Shown one piece after another: positions 1 to 11,345 of a stretch of DNA of 64,000 nt (position 1 is the first letter of the stretch; each line of letters begins with the position of its first letter). The notes under the pieces are model-generated. The model saw nothing but the letters and a program-made list of their open reading frames with translations. It was not told where the DNA came from and searched no databases. The stretch is taken from NCBI GenBank assembly GCA_037953625.1, contig CM075652.1, positions 55,049,501-55,113,500 on the forward strand, given 5' to 3'. Made by a program: the position numbers and the translations under genes. This DNA is from Crotalaria pallida (lineage: Eukaryota; Streptophyta; Magnoliopsida; Fabales; Fabaceae).

Positions 1-222
1 GGCAACTACTAAAAAATCATTAGCGTACAAGGAAACAGTGGGTGGTAAATGAAAAACAATGGGCCAACACTATAAACAATTAGCGGTAAAAGAAAACAGG
101 GGTGGGCTAAAATCTCAAAATTTTGAATTGGGGTCCTTAGTTTTGCATGAAATTCAAAATGCACAATTTGGATGTCGTTTTACTAACTTTATTATTTTAA
201 GGAAAAAAAAATACTTATTAAT
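1..222. repeat. Segmental duplication copy A, left part
   Basis: This stretch matches 36,921-37,153 over its whole length with scattered substitutions and small indels. It carries two of the roughly 64 bp AGCGGTAAAAGAAAAC-type units seen near 36.8-37.0 kb. It continues leftwards out of the window. The rest of copy A resumes at 25,496, after the MULE 1 nest. No gene is seen here. Confidence 0.85.
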
Positions 223-262
223 GGCAATTAGTCTCCGAACCCCATAATTATCCACCAAACCA
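223..262 (+). repeat. MULE 1 left terminal inverted repeat
   Basis: Pairs with 25,456-25,495 in reverse complement, with a few mismatches (CTCCGAACC here against CCCCAAACC there). Confidence 0.85.
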
Positions 263-857
263 CACTTTTATAATTAATACCAAAGTTACCCTCCATTCAA
301 ACCCAATTATACTCCCTCCTTATTTCACAAACCCCATTTCACACACCCCTCTACTAACTGTTCAACTCCCTCTTTCCATCACCACTCCCTCAACACTGCT
401 CAATTCCGCCGCCGCCGCCTCCACCGGTACACACTTTCTTCTTCTTCCCTCATTACCATTTTGTCTTCTCTGTTTTGTTTTTGTTTTCGTTCCATTATAA
501 TTCCCTCATTCATTACCATTTTTTTTATTATTTGTTTAGTTTTGGTTTAGGTTTTAGGTTTTCTTTTTTGTTTGTTTTAGGTTTTCTTCACTGTTGGTTT
601 CCTTTAGGTTGGGTTCGAAATCGCCATTGTTGTTTTTTCGGAGGTTTGCTATCTCTGCAACTTTCCGACACGGGGATGTCGGAAAAATGTAAAATTTTGA
701 CTCTTCCATGTCGGAATTTAATCAGTATTTGTTTTATAAATTGTTTGTAATTGTTATGTATAATATTTTTAAGTTACATGCTTAAATTATAAAAACATAT
801 TTTTTGGTCTCAATGTTTGAAGTCTCCCATTATTCATAATTTGGTTGAATTTCAGAT
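263..857 (+). promoter_or_regulatory. MULE 1 gene promoter and intron-containing leader
   Basis: The arm upstream of the MULE 1 gene resembles the 25,342-24,620 arm of MULE 2. Both have a pyrimidine-rich leader and a 5'-UTR intron. Here the donor is at 427 (ACCG|GTACAC) and the acceptor ends at 855 (TTTCAG), two bases before the ATG at 858. In MULE 2 the matching intron is 25,089-24,622. The intron includes subterminal TCGGAA/TTCCGA-type motifs near 666-716. Promoter function is inferred; no clear TATA box was found. Confidence 0.5.
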
Positions 858-1344
858 ATGGCTAGATTGAAGCGTACAGCTGAAACAGTGCAAGCAGAAG
901 AAGAAGAACAACAACGTAAACAAGCAGCGGAACAAGAGGCGAAACAAAAGCAGGAACAAGAGCAACGGAGTCGAGCACGCAATGTAACATCCCGAAATTT
1001 AATTCTAATAATAATTATAATAATAATTAGAATCGGAAGTAAGGATTAACCTAAAAGGGATTTAAAATGATGGATTAGGAATTATCTGAGAGTCATAAAG
1101 GAATCAAAAAGTGTTGACATCGGAGGAGAAATTTAAAGAAGACCAAACGAGTGTTAAAAGTCGATGTTTTCGGTGTTATAAACACCCTAAATTAGGAAAT
1201 TCAAAATAAAAGATCTACATCTCTAAACGTGAATTCCAAAGTTGGATATGGAGATAAGTGTCCTAGGAAGCTTGTCTCCAAATTTGGGCAAGATCCGACG
1301 GTTAACGAAGAAGTTATAGCACGGTCAACACAAAGTCAACCGAC

Positions 1345-1580
1345 CTTCGCCCAGGCGCGCGAGCGCGCATCAGACCCACACCAGGTGCATGAAAAACGCA
1401 CCAGATCAGTAAGTTTCTCGCCCAGGTGCGCCACACCTTCGCCCAGGCACGCGACGGAGTTCTAACACGCACCAGCAGTGGCGTGCGCGCGCGCAGGCGC
1501 ACCCAGCACTGCGCCCAGGCGCGCGACGCGACTTTGTTCCGCACCAAGCACCTTATAAGGTGCGCCAGCCCACCCCCCCC
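1345..1580 (+). promoter_or_regulatory. CpG-rich block and TATA-like core promoter in the gypsy 5' LTR
   Basis: The repeated motif GCCCAGGCGCGC makes this a short GC island in an otherwise AT-rich LTR. It is followed by ACCTTATAAGGTGCG (about 1,549-1,563), which contains TATAAGG, then by poly-C and a long CT tract resembling a plant Y-patch. This suggests that transcription starts near 1,580. The same arrangement recurs at about 6,880-7,115 in the 3' LTR, which carries an extra GCCAGCAGCTCGCCCAG-type insertion. Confidence 0.45.
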
Positions 1581-3059
1581 CCCCCCAAACCCCCATTTCT
1601 TCCACCCTTCTCCCTCCTTCTCTCTCCCTCCTCCTCCTCCACAACCTCCACCACCGCCGGAGCCACCAAGCCGCCGCCACCTCCTTTGCCCTTCCTCCCT
1701 CCCATAGATCCGCTCACTCTCTCTCTCTCCCTCTCTCTTTCTTTCTCTCTCCCTCTCTCTTAATTGAATCCCCCATCTCTCTCTCCTCCTCCGCCGCCGC
1801 CCCTTCCTCTCCGGCCGCCGCCGCCGTGAGTCGTGGCCACCACCACGGTGAACATCCCCATCTCTCTCTTCCTTCCCTTGGCCTTTCTGTCTCCTTCCCC
1901 TTTGGCCGAGCTTTCTCTCTCTCCACGGATCTCACCGGCGTCGTTACCGACCCGTGATCGTGATGGGCTCGTGTCGGGTGCCCGAAGCTCGAAGCTCTTG
2001 CCTTGGTCTAGCCGCGATCGTTCTCTCTAACGAGGAGCAACATCGACGTCGTCATTGTCGCCGAGCCACAACCCAGGTTCTTTTTAAAAGCCCGAGGTAA
2101 GACAGGTTGCGTTACCTTTACTTAGAGAGTAAATTCTAGGATGCTATAGTGGTAGCTAAGAATAGGATAATTAAAAAGTATGTTAATGAACTTTAGGGTA
2201 GTCCCCGCTGATATAAATGAAGTAAATAAAATAGTTAATAGAAACCATACCTTAGGGAATAAAGGGCATATACTTGAAATAAGGTCCGGGATGAACAAGT
2301 GTATTTAGGATATTAATTCGGTTAACATTGGATGAAAATATAAGAAAGTATAGAATATAACCAAAGGGAAAAGTTAGGAAAAAAAACTTATTAAGCGTGA
2401 GTGTAAAAGTATAGAGAGTAATTGAATAGGCAAGAAGAGTAAAATAAATAAACTAAAAGTGAGATAAAAGAAGAGTTTAAATGCGTAGGCAATAGGTATG
2501 TGCGGAGTAGAATTAGTTAATAGATGTTGGGATTAGAAAAATAGAAACGAGATAATAAGCTAAATTTCAAGTATAAATAGGAAACCGGTAAAAGAAATTA
2601 GCAAAAAGATAATAAGACAAGAGAGGGGTCGATACTAGGAAAGTTAAATGAAATGGCATAATAAAATAGGGAAACTAAGTTGAATTAATAGGATAGTTAA
2701 ATAAAATGGAGTTAATGAAATGAGAATAATAAGATAAGTAATAATGTGAGCTAATAGAGTAGTTAAATAAATGGGAGTTAATGAAATAGAAACCATAAGT
2801 TATGTAATAGTATAGGATAAGGGAAACACAGAAATAACTAAGAATTAATAACGAGAACTAAAATATAATATACATAACTAAGTTAAGTAGATTTTGATAA
2901 AAGCGAGGGTAATTAGCAATAAGAAAAAGAATAAAGTAGAAAATGTAGGAAAATGTGATAAGTCAAATGAAAATGTAAATTAAAAGATTGAGATAGGCAT
3001 AAAAGAATTACTTAAGTTATAAAAAGAGAAAAGATAAATAATTTAAAAAAGAAAAGTAA

Positions 3060-3410
3060 GCGGCTGATGGTCTTTTGGACTCAGTCGTAATAAAGGTAAA
3101 CGACTGATGGTCTCTTGGACTCAGTCATAATAAATGAACACAGCTGATGGTCTTTTGGACTCAGTCATATAAAGGAAATGGCTGATGGTCTTTTGGGCTT
3201 AGTCATAATAAAGGAAAAATGGCTGATGGTCTTTTGGACTTAGTCATAATAAAAGGTAACGGCTGATGGTCTTTTGGACTCAGTCATATAAAGGAAACGG
3301 CTGATGGTCTTTTGGGCTCAGTCATAATAAAGGAAAAACGGCTGATGGTCTTTTGGACTCAGTCATAATAAAAGGTAACGGCTGATGGTCTTTTGGACTC
3401 AGTCATAAGG
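3060..3410 (+). repeat. Minisatellite in 5' LTR, 9 units of about 35-42 bp
   Basis: The units share CTGATGGTCTTTTGGACTCA and are joined by AT-rich spacers (TAATAAAGG). Each core has inverted ends (GACTGA/TCAGTC or near), so single strands could fold into small hairpins. The 3' LTR has 12 units (about 8,594-9,060). Confidence 0.9.
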
Positions 3411-4148
3411 ATAAAAGGAAAAGATAACTAAAAGAAAAAGAAAAAAGAAAAGGAAGAGAAGAGAAGAGGAAAAAGAAAAGAAAAGAGAATGTAATAATGA
3501 TCGGAAAACTAAGAATGAAAATAAATGAATGAATGAGGTAACTGAATAGTGAATTATGAAGCGGACCAAAAAGTGTAATGAAATGCGAGAGCTATTAAAG
3601 AATTAAAAATTAAAAGAATGTGAGAATAAGAGAAGAAGTAAAAGGAAATTAAATATATGGAAATTTATGAGTAACGTATGTTAATAATGATGAAGGTTTA
3701 GTTTATTACTATGTCTTCTTTTAGGATTTATCTTTTTAAGTTCTGTGTAATGCTACCCTTCTTGCTATATTTTGCAGGTACTAAAGAGGAGCTTACATGG
3801 GACATGGCCGAGCAGGGTTTTCATTCCACTACGTGGAATGTATATTTATTATTATGAGTGGACAATTAATTTGGTAATTTTAGAATATGTAATAGTCGCA
3901 TGCCCTGAAGCTTATACTAATCGGGTGTTAGGTTTTGAACTGGCTGTAGAACTATTATGTTTTATGTTTTAAATATTTATGGACTGACAGGTTTAAAGAA
4001 GGAAAATTTTGGGAAGTCCGAAAAACAGAGGAAACTCTGTCGGATTTTCGTAAAATCTTTTAAAAGTAATTAGGCTTAAAATGAATTTTCTAGCACCGAT
4101 TTTAATAAAACTTTAAATTAACTAATAAAAGTGAGGATGCTACATTTA

Positions 4149-4162
4149 TGGTATCAAAGCAG
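4149..4162 (+). other. Primer-binding site of the gypsy element
   Basis: TGGTATCAAAGCAG begins 4 bases after the 5' LTR. It differs by one base from TGGTATCAGAGC, the usual complement of the 3' end of plant initiator tRNA-Met. Confidence 0.75.
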
Positions 4163-4325
4163 TTTCTCCTCGGCCTTGGAGTTGTGAGTTACTCCTATGG
4201 TTTACTCACCAAGCGAGTGACCAAATGTTAGTGTCAAGTCTTAGAATAAATGCATAGGTACATTTAGATTGAGGATTGATTAGTTAATTGTGGAATAACG
4301 TATTCTTTTCCAGAACTCATTCATC

Positions 4326-5294
4326 ATGCCTCGGAGGCGTACTCATGATGATAGGATGGCCGCGATACTTGAGAATCCGGTGCAAATGAATCAGAATCAA
4401 GCCGAAACAGTAGCAGCAGCCGCAGCAGCAGCAGCCACACTCCATCAACCACCAAACCCAATCGGCATTGATTGGTTAGCTAGATTCAGGCAGAACGACC
4501 CGCCCAAGTTTGAAGGTGGCTACAATCCTGATGCAGCCCAGAGATGGCTCCAAGAGTTGAAAAAGATTTTCCGCACAATGACACCGCCCGCGGAGCAGGC
4601 AGTCCCTTTGGCGGCGTACATGCTCACTGGAGAAGCTGAATATTGGTGGGAGCGTGTACGAAGGGAAATGGAGATCGCTAACCAGGAGATCACCTGGGAA
4701 GTGTTCAAAATCAGGTTCCTAGGGAAGTACTTTCCTGAAGATGTCCGCCGAGAAAAAGAGTTGGCGTTCTTAACCCTGAAACAAGGGAACATGAGTGTTG
4801 GAGAATATGCTGCACATTTTGAGGATCTCATCTGATATGCCAGAAACTACAGGGATGCTGATGAAAGGGCTAAGTGCATTAAGTTCGAGGATGGACTTCG
4901 CACCGAGATTAAAATCGCCTTTGAGTATAAGAATGTTGCGAACTTGTCCGACCTGGTAAACATGACTAGCACTTATGAAAAAGGATTGAAATAGGAGAGG
5001 TTGGAGAAACGAAATAGGAGTAGGCAGGGTGCTGAAGGCTCTACCAGGAGAGAAGGACCGATGCGAGAACCAGGCCCGTATGCCGGTGTTGATGCTATGG
5101 CAATAGTACAACAGGACGTGGGCCATAATGTGACTGCCCCAACTGCTAGGCCCTTATGTTCACGTTGTGGGAGATCTCACAAACGTTTGTGTTGGCCTTT
5201 GAACCAACTAAGGAAGGAGGGCCTCTGTTATCACTGCGGACAGTCGGGACACCGTGCTGCAGACTGTCCTGGGAGCACGCAGAACGACGAGTGA
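4326..5294 (+). pseudogene. Degenerate gag of the gypsy element
   Basis: Reads MPRRRTHDDRMAA, then a retrotransposon gag domain (WLQELKKIF, AYMLTGEAEYWWERV, FLGKYFPEDVRREKE, MSVGEYAAHFEDLI), and ends with a CCHC zinc knuckle (CYHCGQSGHRAADC, about 5,228-5,269). One frame runs throughout but has two stops: TGA at 4,833-4,835 and TAG at 4,992-4,994. Both are explained by C-to-T changes (CGA to TGA; CAG to TAG), consistent with deamination of methylated cytosine. Gag would form the particle that packages the RNA. No protease or polymerase follows. Confidence 0.85.
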
Positions 5295-6500
5295 ACTCAC
5301 CCGAGGTACTTTTAGCGTTAACAATGCACCAAACAATTATATAAAGTATTTTGCATAAAGCATGTATATACAAATTTAGCTTAGAAAGATGTCCATGAGC
5401 GCTAGTACATTAGTTAAAATTCTATCTAGCCCAGTGATGGTATTGCCACTGGTAGGAGGTAAGGTTAGAACCGATCACTCTAACCCTTACACCTGTTAGA
5501 GGATGATACCATCAACGAACCTGACAATGATATTTGCTATTGGTAGATGTGAGATTGGGATTGATCACCTCAATCTTCGCACCTATTAGTGGTCGATGTC
5601 GTTGGCACATTTCATCAAAAACCGAAATAATCGAATTAACCATTTTTAAAATAGACCCCCTAGACGGAGCAGAACCAACTCGAAAAGAATTCCTTCTAGA
5701 TTCTTTGAGTAGAATTAGAGAGTAGAGTAATAGAGTGTAGAATCCCGAAGAAACTCGAACGAACCTTGTAGACATCCTAAAAGCTCGCCTAGAATCTAAC
5801 CAAATTCCCGAACGATTTCCTCGAAAGAAGCAAGCCTTAACCGCCGTATCAGGTAACCTTACCGAGACCATTCAAAACGGTCGCAGACCCATAGAAAGTA
5901 CATCTTTCGATAACTCTCTGATGGAGATGTACACTTTGGGATAACCTCCATTGTCTTCTTGCTTGACATGTATCCAGTACATTCTGGGTCGTCTTGCAAA
6001 GACCACGAAACCCCTTCTTGAGTGCTTCGTGTTTCCTCTTTTCATCTTCACTCTCTTCGAGTTTGAGATATATATATATATATATATATAAGAATTCACC
6101 AAGCCGTAAGAACCCAGCATCATTCAGTGCCACCCGTGGGTAGCCAACCCCGCACCACTTCCAATCCCGGATGACGTTCGGGAAATCCATGGACTCGAAT
6201 CTTAACAGCGACCGAACCTACCCTAGCATGGATATAATCAAGTATGTCGATGCCAAGTGGGGGAGGATTTCAATCCAAGGAATGGGAGATGGAACTTTAA
6301 TAATAAGAAAACTGACGATCCTATGCAGATAGAGATAGTACGTAGTATGAGAAGATAAACGTTGAAATAGGCGTGACCCTAACCACATATGGAGCGGAAA
6401 GTAAAAACCAAAGGGATGTGAAAACCATAGTCAGAAACTTACCAACGGGATGGTTCACTATTCATGGAATCGAACGGAATTTCGGGGACGAAATTCTAGT
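5295..6500 (+). other. Non-coding interior of the gypsy element
   Basis: About 1.2 kb with no recognisable pol fragment in any frame. Short ORFs on both strands (for example 5,512-5,871 minus) show no motif. A (TA)n run of about 22 bp lies at 6,068-6,090. Such non-coding filler is typical of LARD or TR-GAG elements. Confidence 0.6.
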
Positions 6501-6501
6501 A

Positions 6502-6514
6502 AGTGGGGGAGAAA
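6502..6514 (+). other. Polypurine tract of the gypsy element
   Basis: AGTGGGGGAGAAA lies directly before the TGTAACATCCC of the 3' LTR, the expected site for priming the second strand. Confidence 0.75.
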
Positions 6515-9500
6515 TGTAACATCCCGAAATTTAATTCTAATAATAATTATAATAATAATTAGAATCAGAAGTAAGGATTAACCTAAAAGGGATATAAAAT
6601 AATGGATTAGGAATTATCTGAGAGTCATAAAGGAATCAAAAAGTGTTGACATCGGAGAAGAAATTTAAAGAAGACCAAACGAGTGTTAAAAGTCGATGTT
6701 TTCTGTGTTATAAACACCCTAAATTAGGAAATTCAAAATAAAAGATCTACATCTCTAAACGTGAATTCCACCGTTAGATATGGAGATACGTGTCCTAGGA
6801 AGCATGTCTCCAAATTTGGGCAAGATCCGACGGTTAACGAAGAAGTTATAGCACGGTCAACACAAAGTCAACCGACCTTTGCCCAGGCGCGCCAGCAGCT
6901 CGCCCAGGCGCGCGAGCGCGCATCAGACCCGCACCAGGTGCATGAAACACGCACCAGATCAGTAAGTTTCTTGCCCAGGCGCACCACACCTTCGCCCAGG
7001 CGCGCGACGGAGTTCTAACACGCACCAACAGTGGCGTGCGCGCGCAAGCGCACCCAGCACCGCGCCCAGGCGCGCGGCGCGACTTTGTTCCGCACCAAGC
7101 ACCTTATAAGGTGCGCCAGCCCCCCCCCCCCAAACCCCCATTTCTTCCACCCTTCTCCCTCCTTCTCTCTCCCTCCTCCTCCTCCACAACCTCCACCACC
7201 GCCGTAGCCACCAAGCCGCCGCCACTTCCTTGGCTCTTCCTCCCTCCCATAGATCTGCTCACTCTCTCTCTCCCTCTCTCTTTATTTCTCTCTCTTAATT
7301 GAATCCCCCATCTCTCTCTCCTCCTCCGCCGTCGCCCCTTCCTCTCCGGCCACCGCCGCCGTGAGTCGTGGCCACCACCACGGTGAACATCCCCATCTCT
7401 CTCTTCCTTCCCTTGGCCTTTCTCTCTCCTTCCCCTTTGGCCGAGCTTTCTCTCTCTCCATGGATCTCACCGGCGTCGTTACCGACCCATGATCGTGCTG
7501 GGCTCGTGTCGGGTGCCCGAAGCTCGAAGCTCTTGCCTTGGTCCAGCCGCGATCGTTCTCGCTAACAAGGAGCAACATCGACGCCGTCATCGTCGCCGAG
7601 CCACAACCCAGGTTCTTTTTAAAAGCCCGAGGTAAGACGGGTTGCGTTACCTTTACTTAGAGAGTATATTCTAGGATGCTATAGTGGTAGCTAAGAATAG
7701 GGTAATTAAAAAGTATGTTAATGAACCTTAGGGTAGTCCCCGCTGATATAAATAAAGTAAATAAAATTGTTAATAGAAACCATACCTTAGGGAATAAAGG
7801 GCATATACTTGAAATAAGGTCCGGGATGAACAAGTGTTTTTAGGATATTAATTCGGTTAATATTGGATGAAAATATAAGAAAGTATAGAATATAACCAAA
7901 GGGAAAAGTTAGGAAAAAAAACTAATTAAGCGTGAGTGTAAAAATATAGAGAGTAATTGAATAGGCAAGAAGAGTAGAATAAATAAACTAAAAGTGAGAT
8001 CAATGAAGAGTTTAAATATGTAGGCAATAGGTATGTGCGGAGTAGAATTAGTTAATAGATGTTGGGATTAGAAAAATAGAAACGAGATAATAAGCTAAAT
8101 TTCAAGTATAAATAGGAAACCGGTAAAAGAAATTAGCAAAAAGATAATAAGACAAGAGAGAGGTCGATACTAGGGAAGTTAAATAAAATGGCATAATAAA
8201 ATAGGGAAACTAAGTTGAATTAATAGGATAGTTAAATAAATTGGAGTTAATGAAATGAGAATAATAAGATAAAAAATAATGTGAGCTAATAGAATAGTTA
8301 AATAAACGGGAGTTAATGAAATAGAAACCATAAGTTATGTAATAGTATAGGATAAGGGAAACAAAGAAATAACTAAGAATTAATAACGAGAACTAAAATA
8401 TAATATACATAACTAAGTTAAGTAGATTTTGATAAAAGCGAGGGTAATTAGAAATAAGAAAAAGAATAAAGGTGAAAATGTAGGAAAATGTGATAAGTCA
8501 AATGAAAATATAAATTAAAAGATTGAGATAGGCATAAAAGAATTACTTAAGTTATAAAAAGAGAAAAGATAAATAATTTAAAAAGAAAAGTAAGCGGCTG
8601 ATGGTCTTTTGGACTCAGTCGTAATAAAGGTAAACGACTGATGGTCTCTTGGACTCAGTCATAATAAATGAACACGGCTGATGGTCTTTTGGACTCAGTC
8701 ATATAAAGGAAAAAACGGCTGATGGTCTTTTGGACTCAGTCATATAAAGGAAAAACGGCTGATGGTCTTTTGGACTCAGTCATATAAAGGAAAACGGCTG
8801 ATGGTCTTTTGGACTCAGTCATATAAAGGAAACGGCTGATGGTCTTTTGGGCTCAGTCATAATAAAGGAAAAACGGCTGATGGTCTTTTGGACTCAGTCA
8901 TAATAAAAGGTAACGGCTGATGGTCTTTTGGACTCAGTTATATAAAGGAAACGGCTGATGGTCTTTTGGGCTCAATCATAATAAAGGAAAAATGGCTGAT
9001 GGTCTTTTGGACTCAGTCATAATAAAAGGTAATGACTGTTGGTCTTTTGGACTCAGTCATAAGGATAAAAGGAAAAGATAACTAAAAGAAAAAGAAAAAA
9101 GAAAAGGAAGTGAAGAAGAAAAAGAAAAGAAAAGAGAATGTAATAATGATCGGAAAACTAAGAATGAAAATAAATGAATGAATGAGGTAACTGAATAGTG
9201 AATTATGAAGCGAACCAAAAAGTGTAATGAAATGCGAGCTCTATTAGAGAATTAAAAATTAAAAGAATGTGAGAATAAGAGAAGAAGTAAAAGGAAATTA
9301 AATATATGGAAATTTATGAGTAACGTATGTTAATAATGATGTAGGCTTAGTTTATTACTATGTCTTCTTTTAGGATTTATCTTTTTAAGTTCTGTGTAAT
9401 GCTACCCTTCTTGCTATATTTTGCAGGTACTAAAGAGGAGCTTACATGGGACATGGCCGAGCAGGGTTTTCATTCCACTACGTGGAATGTATATTTATTA

Positions 9501-9793
9501 TTATGAGTGGACAATTAATTTGGTAATTTTAGAATATGTAATAGTCGCATGCCCTGAAGCTTATACTAATCGGGCGTTAGGTTTTGAACTGACTGTAGAA
9601 CTATTATGTTTTATGTTTTAAATATTTCTGGACTGATAGGTTTAAAGAAGGAAAATTTTGGGAAGTCCGAAAAACAGAGGAAACTCTGTCGGATTTTCGT
9701 AAAATCTTTTAAAAGTAATTAGGCTTAAAATGAATTTTCTAGCACCGATTTTAATAAAACTTTAAATTAACTAATTAAAGTGAGGATGTTATA
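6515..9793 (+). repeat. 3' LTR of the gypsy element (3,279 bp)
   Basis: Same order of blocks as the 5' LTR. It is about 117 bp longer, which three additional minisatellite units largely account for. The last bases are TATA instead of TACA. CGCAA follows as the right target duplication. Confidence 0.9.
8594..9060 (+). repeat. Minisatellite in 3' LTR, 12 units
   Basis: Same unit as 3,060-3,410, with a run of near-identical neighbouring units (8,680-8,840), indicating local expansion since the element inserted. Confidence 0.9.
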
Positions 9794-9985
9794 CGCAATC
9801 CGGAAGGCGCGGTGTATGAGGAGGTCATGACATTATGTACCAGAGCTATCATAGAAGATGTTCCTCGTACGCAATCCGGAAGGCGCGGTGGTCGGGTTAC
9901 CAGGGGTAGCAGGGCTGAGCAGCAAGAAAAGGCCGAGAATGAAGCAAGTGGTCAAGGGAGACGTGTCCGAAGAAGAAGAAACTAA

Positions 9986-10968
9986 GTAGGAATTGTTGAT
10001 TTAGAATCAATATAGTTGGTCATTTTTTAATAGCTTTTGAACTTGTGTTTGTATTTGGCTTTTTGTTATTTGTAATAGCTTTTAAGCTTAGGTGTTGAAC
10101 ATGTGGATTAAATTTGCTTTTGAACATGGATTAAGGTTACGTGAATTACAGAATTGATGTATAGGTATATGAGCGTATTTGGTATCAATTTACTTTGTTG
10201 CAATATATGAGCGTATTCGGTATCAATTTACTTTGTTGCAATATATGAGTGTAACTTCATGGTGTGATCTAATGGATTTTTCTGTTTAATCCGATAACAT
10301 GGTATCAGAAAAAAATTACTATTCTGAAAAATACGTATCAGAATTTTATTAAATTCAGAATTAATCATTTCGGAATTTATATTAAATTGAATAAGTTATT
10401 ATTTCCGATATGGGTTTATCAGAATTTATGAATATTCTGATACAATCGTCTCGGAAAAGTATCAAATCATATAATTTTAAGAAATTCTGAATTAAACCTA
10501 TCGGAATTTTAATTAATTCTGAATTTAGTATCTCGGAAAAATGTTACAGTAAGCTACTTTTCAATTGGGTGATATCAAATTGACTAAGTTATTATTTCCG
10601 ATAGGGATTTATCAAAATTTATGAATATTCTGATACAGCTATCTTGGAAAAATATCAGAAAACACTTGAAAATTATTTAGTAATAAATTCCGAAATACCC
10701 GTGTCAGAATTTACTAAAATTCTGATACTAGTTAGTCGGAATTTTAACAGTTACGTAAAAAAAACCGTAGAAGAGATGATTTTACCTTCAACAACACCAA
10801 TAGAGAACACACTAGAGCTTCATTTACGAATAGATAACCAAATGAAGTGGTTTGTAGGTAGAATATGGTAGGGTTTTGAAAAGGTAAGAGAAAAGTTAGA
10901 AGAAGAGAGAAAGGGGTTTGTAAAATTATGGGATATGGAAGGGGGGTTTGCATGGGGTTATGGGGTTT
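9986..10968. other. MULE 1 3' side with subterminal TCGGAA/TTCCGA motifs and terminal arm
   Basis: About 9,986-10,255 is the AT-rich 3' flank of the MULE 1 gene, with a short direct repeat around TATGAGCGTATT (about 10,170-10,250). From 10,256 to 10,745 imperfect motifs TCGGAAT/ATTCCGA and TTCTGAAT recur, as in MULE 2 at 22,115-22,840. From 10,746 to 10,967 the sequence is the reverse complement of 11,100-11,330, because the homologous arms of MULE 1 and MULE 2 meet head to head here. Confidence 0.65.
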
Positions 10969-11345
10969 GGCAATTAGTCCCCAAACACCAAAATTATCCC
11001 CCAAACCCCGTTTTAATTGTGAAATGTCCATTAGACCCTTCTTCATTAAAAAAAAGAAATAAACCCCAAACCCCAGCCACCTTTTCACATTCTTCTACCT
11101 CAAGTAAAACCCCATTCCTCATGCAAACCCCTCCATATCCCATAATTTTACAAACCCCATTCTCTCTTCTTCTAACCTTTATCTCTTCCTTTTCAAAAAC
11201 CTACCTCACTCTACCTACAAACCACTTCATTTGGTTTTCTGTTCGTAAAGGAAGCTCCAGTGGGTTATCTATTCGTGTTGTTGAAGGTAAAATCCTCTCT
11301 CCTACTGTTTTATTTTTTTTTTACGTTACTGTTCGAATTCCGAAA

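Larger units (their letters stand above)
983..4144 (+). repeat. 5' LTR of the gypsy element (3,162 bp)
   Basis: Near-copy of 6,515-9,793. In order it holds an AT-rich start, a CpG-rich block (about 1,345-1,550), a TATA-like motif near 1,551, a C- and CT-rich stretch (1,570-1,800), a long AT-rich part, a minisatellite of 9 units (3,060-3,410) and a conserved end. Short ORFs inside, such as one across 1,833-2,030, are low-complexity and not considered genes. Confidence 0.9.
983..9793 (+). mobile_element. Gag-only Ty3/gypsy-type LTR retrotransposon (TR-GAG/LARD-like)
   Basis: The long LTRs are 983-4,144 and 6,515-9,793. They start TGTAACATCCCGAAATTT and end GATGCTACA (5') or GATGTTATA (3', terminal CA decayed). 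The 5 bp target duplication CGCAA is exact (978-982 and 9,794-9,798). The internal part (4,145-6,514) has a tRNA-Met-type primer-binding site, a degenerate gag and a polypurine tract, but no protease, reverse transcriptase, RNase H or integrase. The element must have moved with enzymes supplied by others. The LTRs differ by scattered substitutions and repeat-number changes, so it is older than the copia element nearby. Confidence 0.88.
858..9985 (+). pseudogene. Plant-mobile-domain-type MULE gene, internally deleted and split by the gypsy element
   Basis: The gene starts MARLKRTAETVQAEEEEQ (858-982) and resumes after the gypsy element at 9,799, ending ...GRRVRRRRN stop at 9,983-9,985. With one copy of the 5 bp target duplication removed, the two parts stay in frame (104 codons). 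Start and end match the MULE 2 gene (MARTKRTAETV...; VYEEV...EDVPR.QS...RRRN). The central domain present in MULE 2 (RDIWQGI to RYFDWLHRYCHPYL) is absent, so this was a deletion derivative before the retrotransposon arrived. A 22 bp stretch at the deletion junction (977-982 plus 9,799-9,814) is repeated at 9,869-9,890. No function is expected. Confidence 0.75.

Noticed and set aside
1229..2030. Several ORFs of 60-93 codons on both strands in the gypsy LTR, recurring near 6,761-7,590
   Set aside because: They read CpG-rich and CT-rich simple sequence, overlap one another in different frames and encode low-complexity text. Their presence in both LTRs reflects the repeat, not selection.
3060..3410. 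CRISPR-like regular repeats
   Set aside because: The spacers are short AT-rich variants of one another, the array lies in an LTR of a plant element, and it recurs in the other LTR. It is a minisatellite.
4520..4831. Minus-strand ORF of 103 codons
   Set aside because: Antisense shadow of the gypsy gag.
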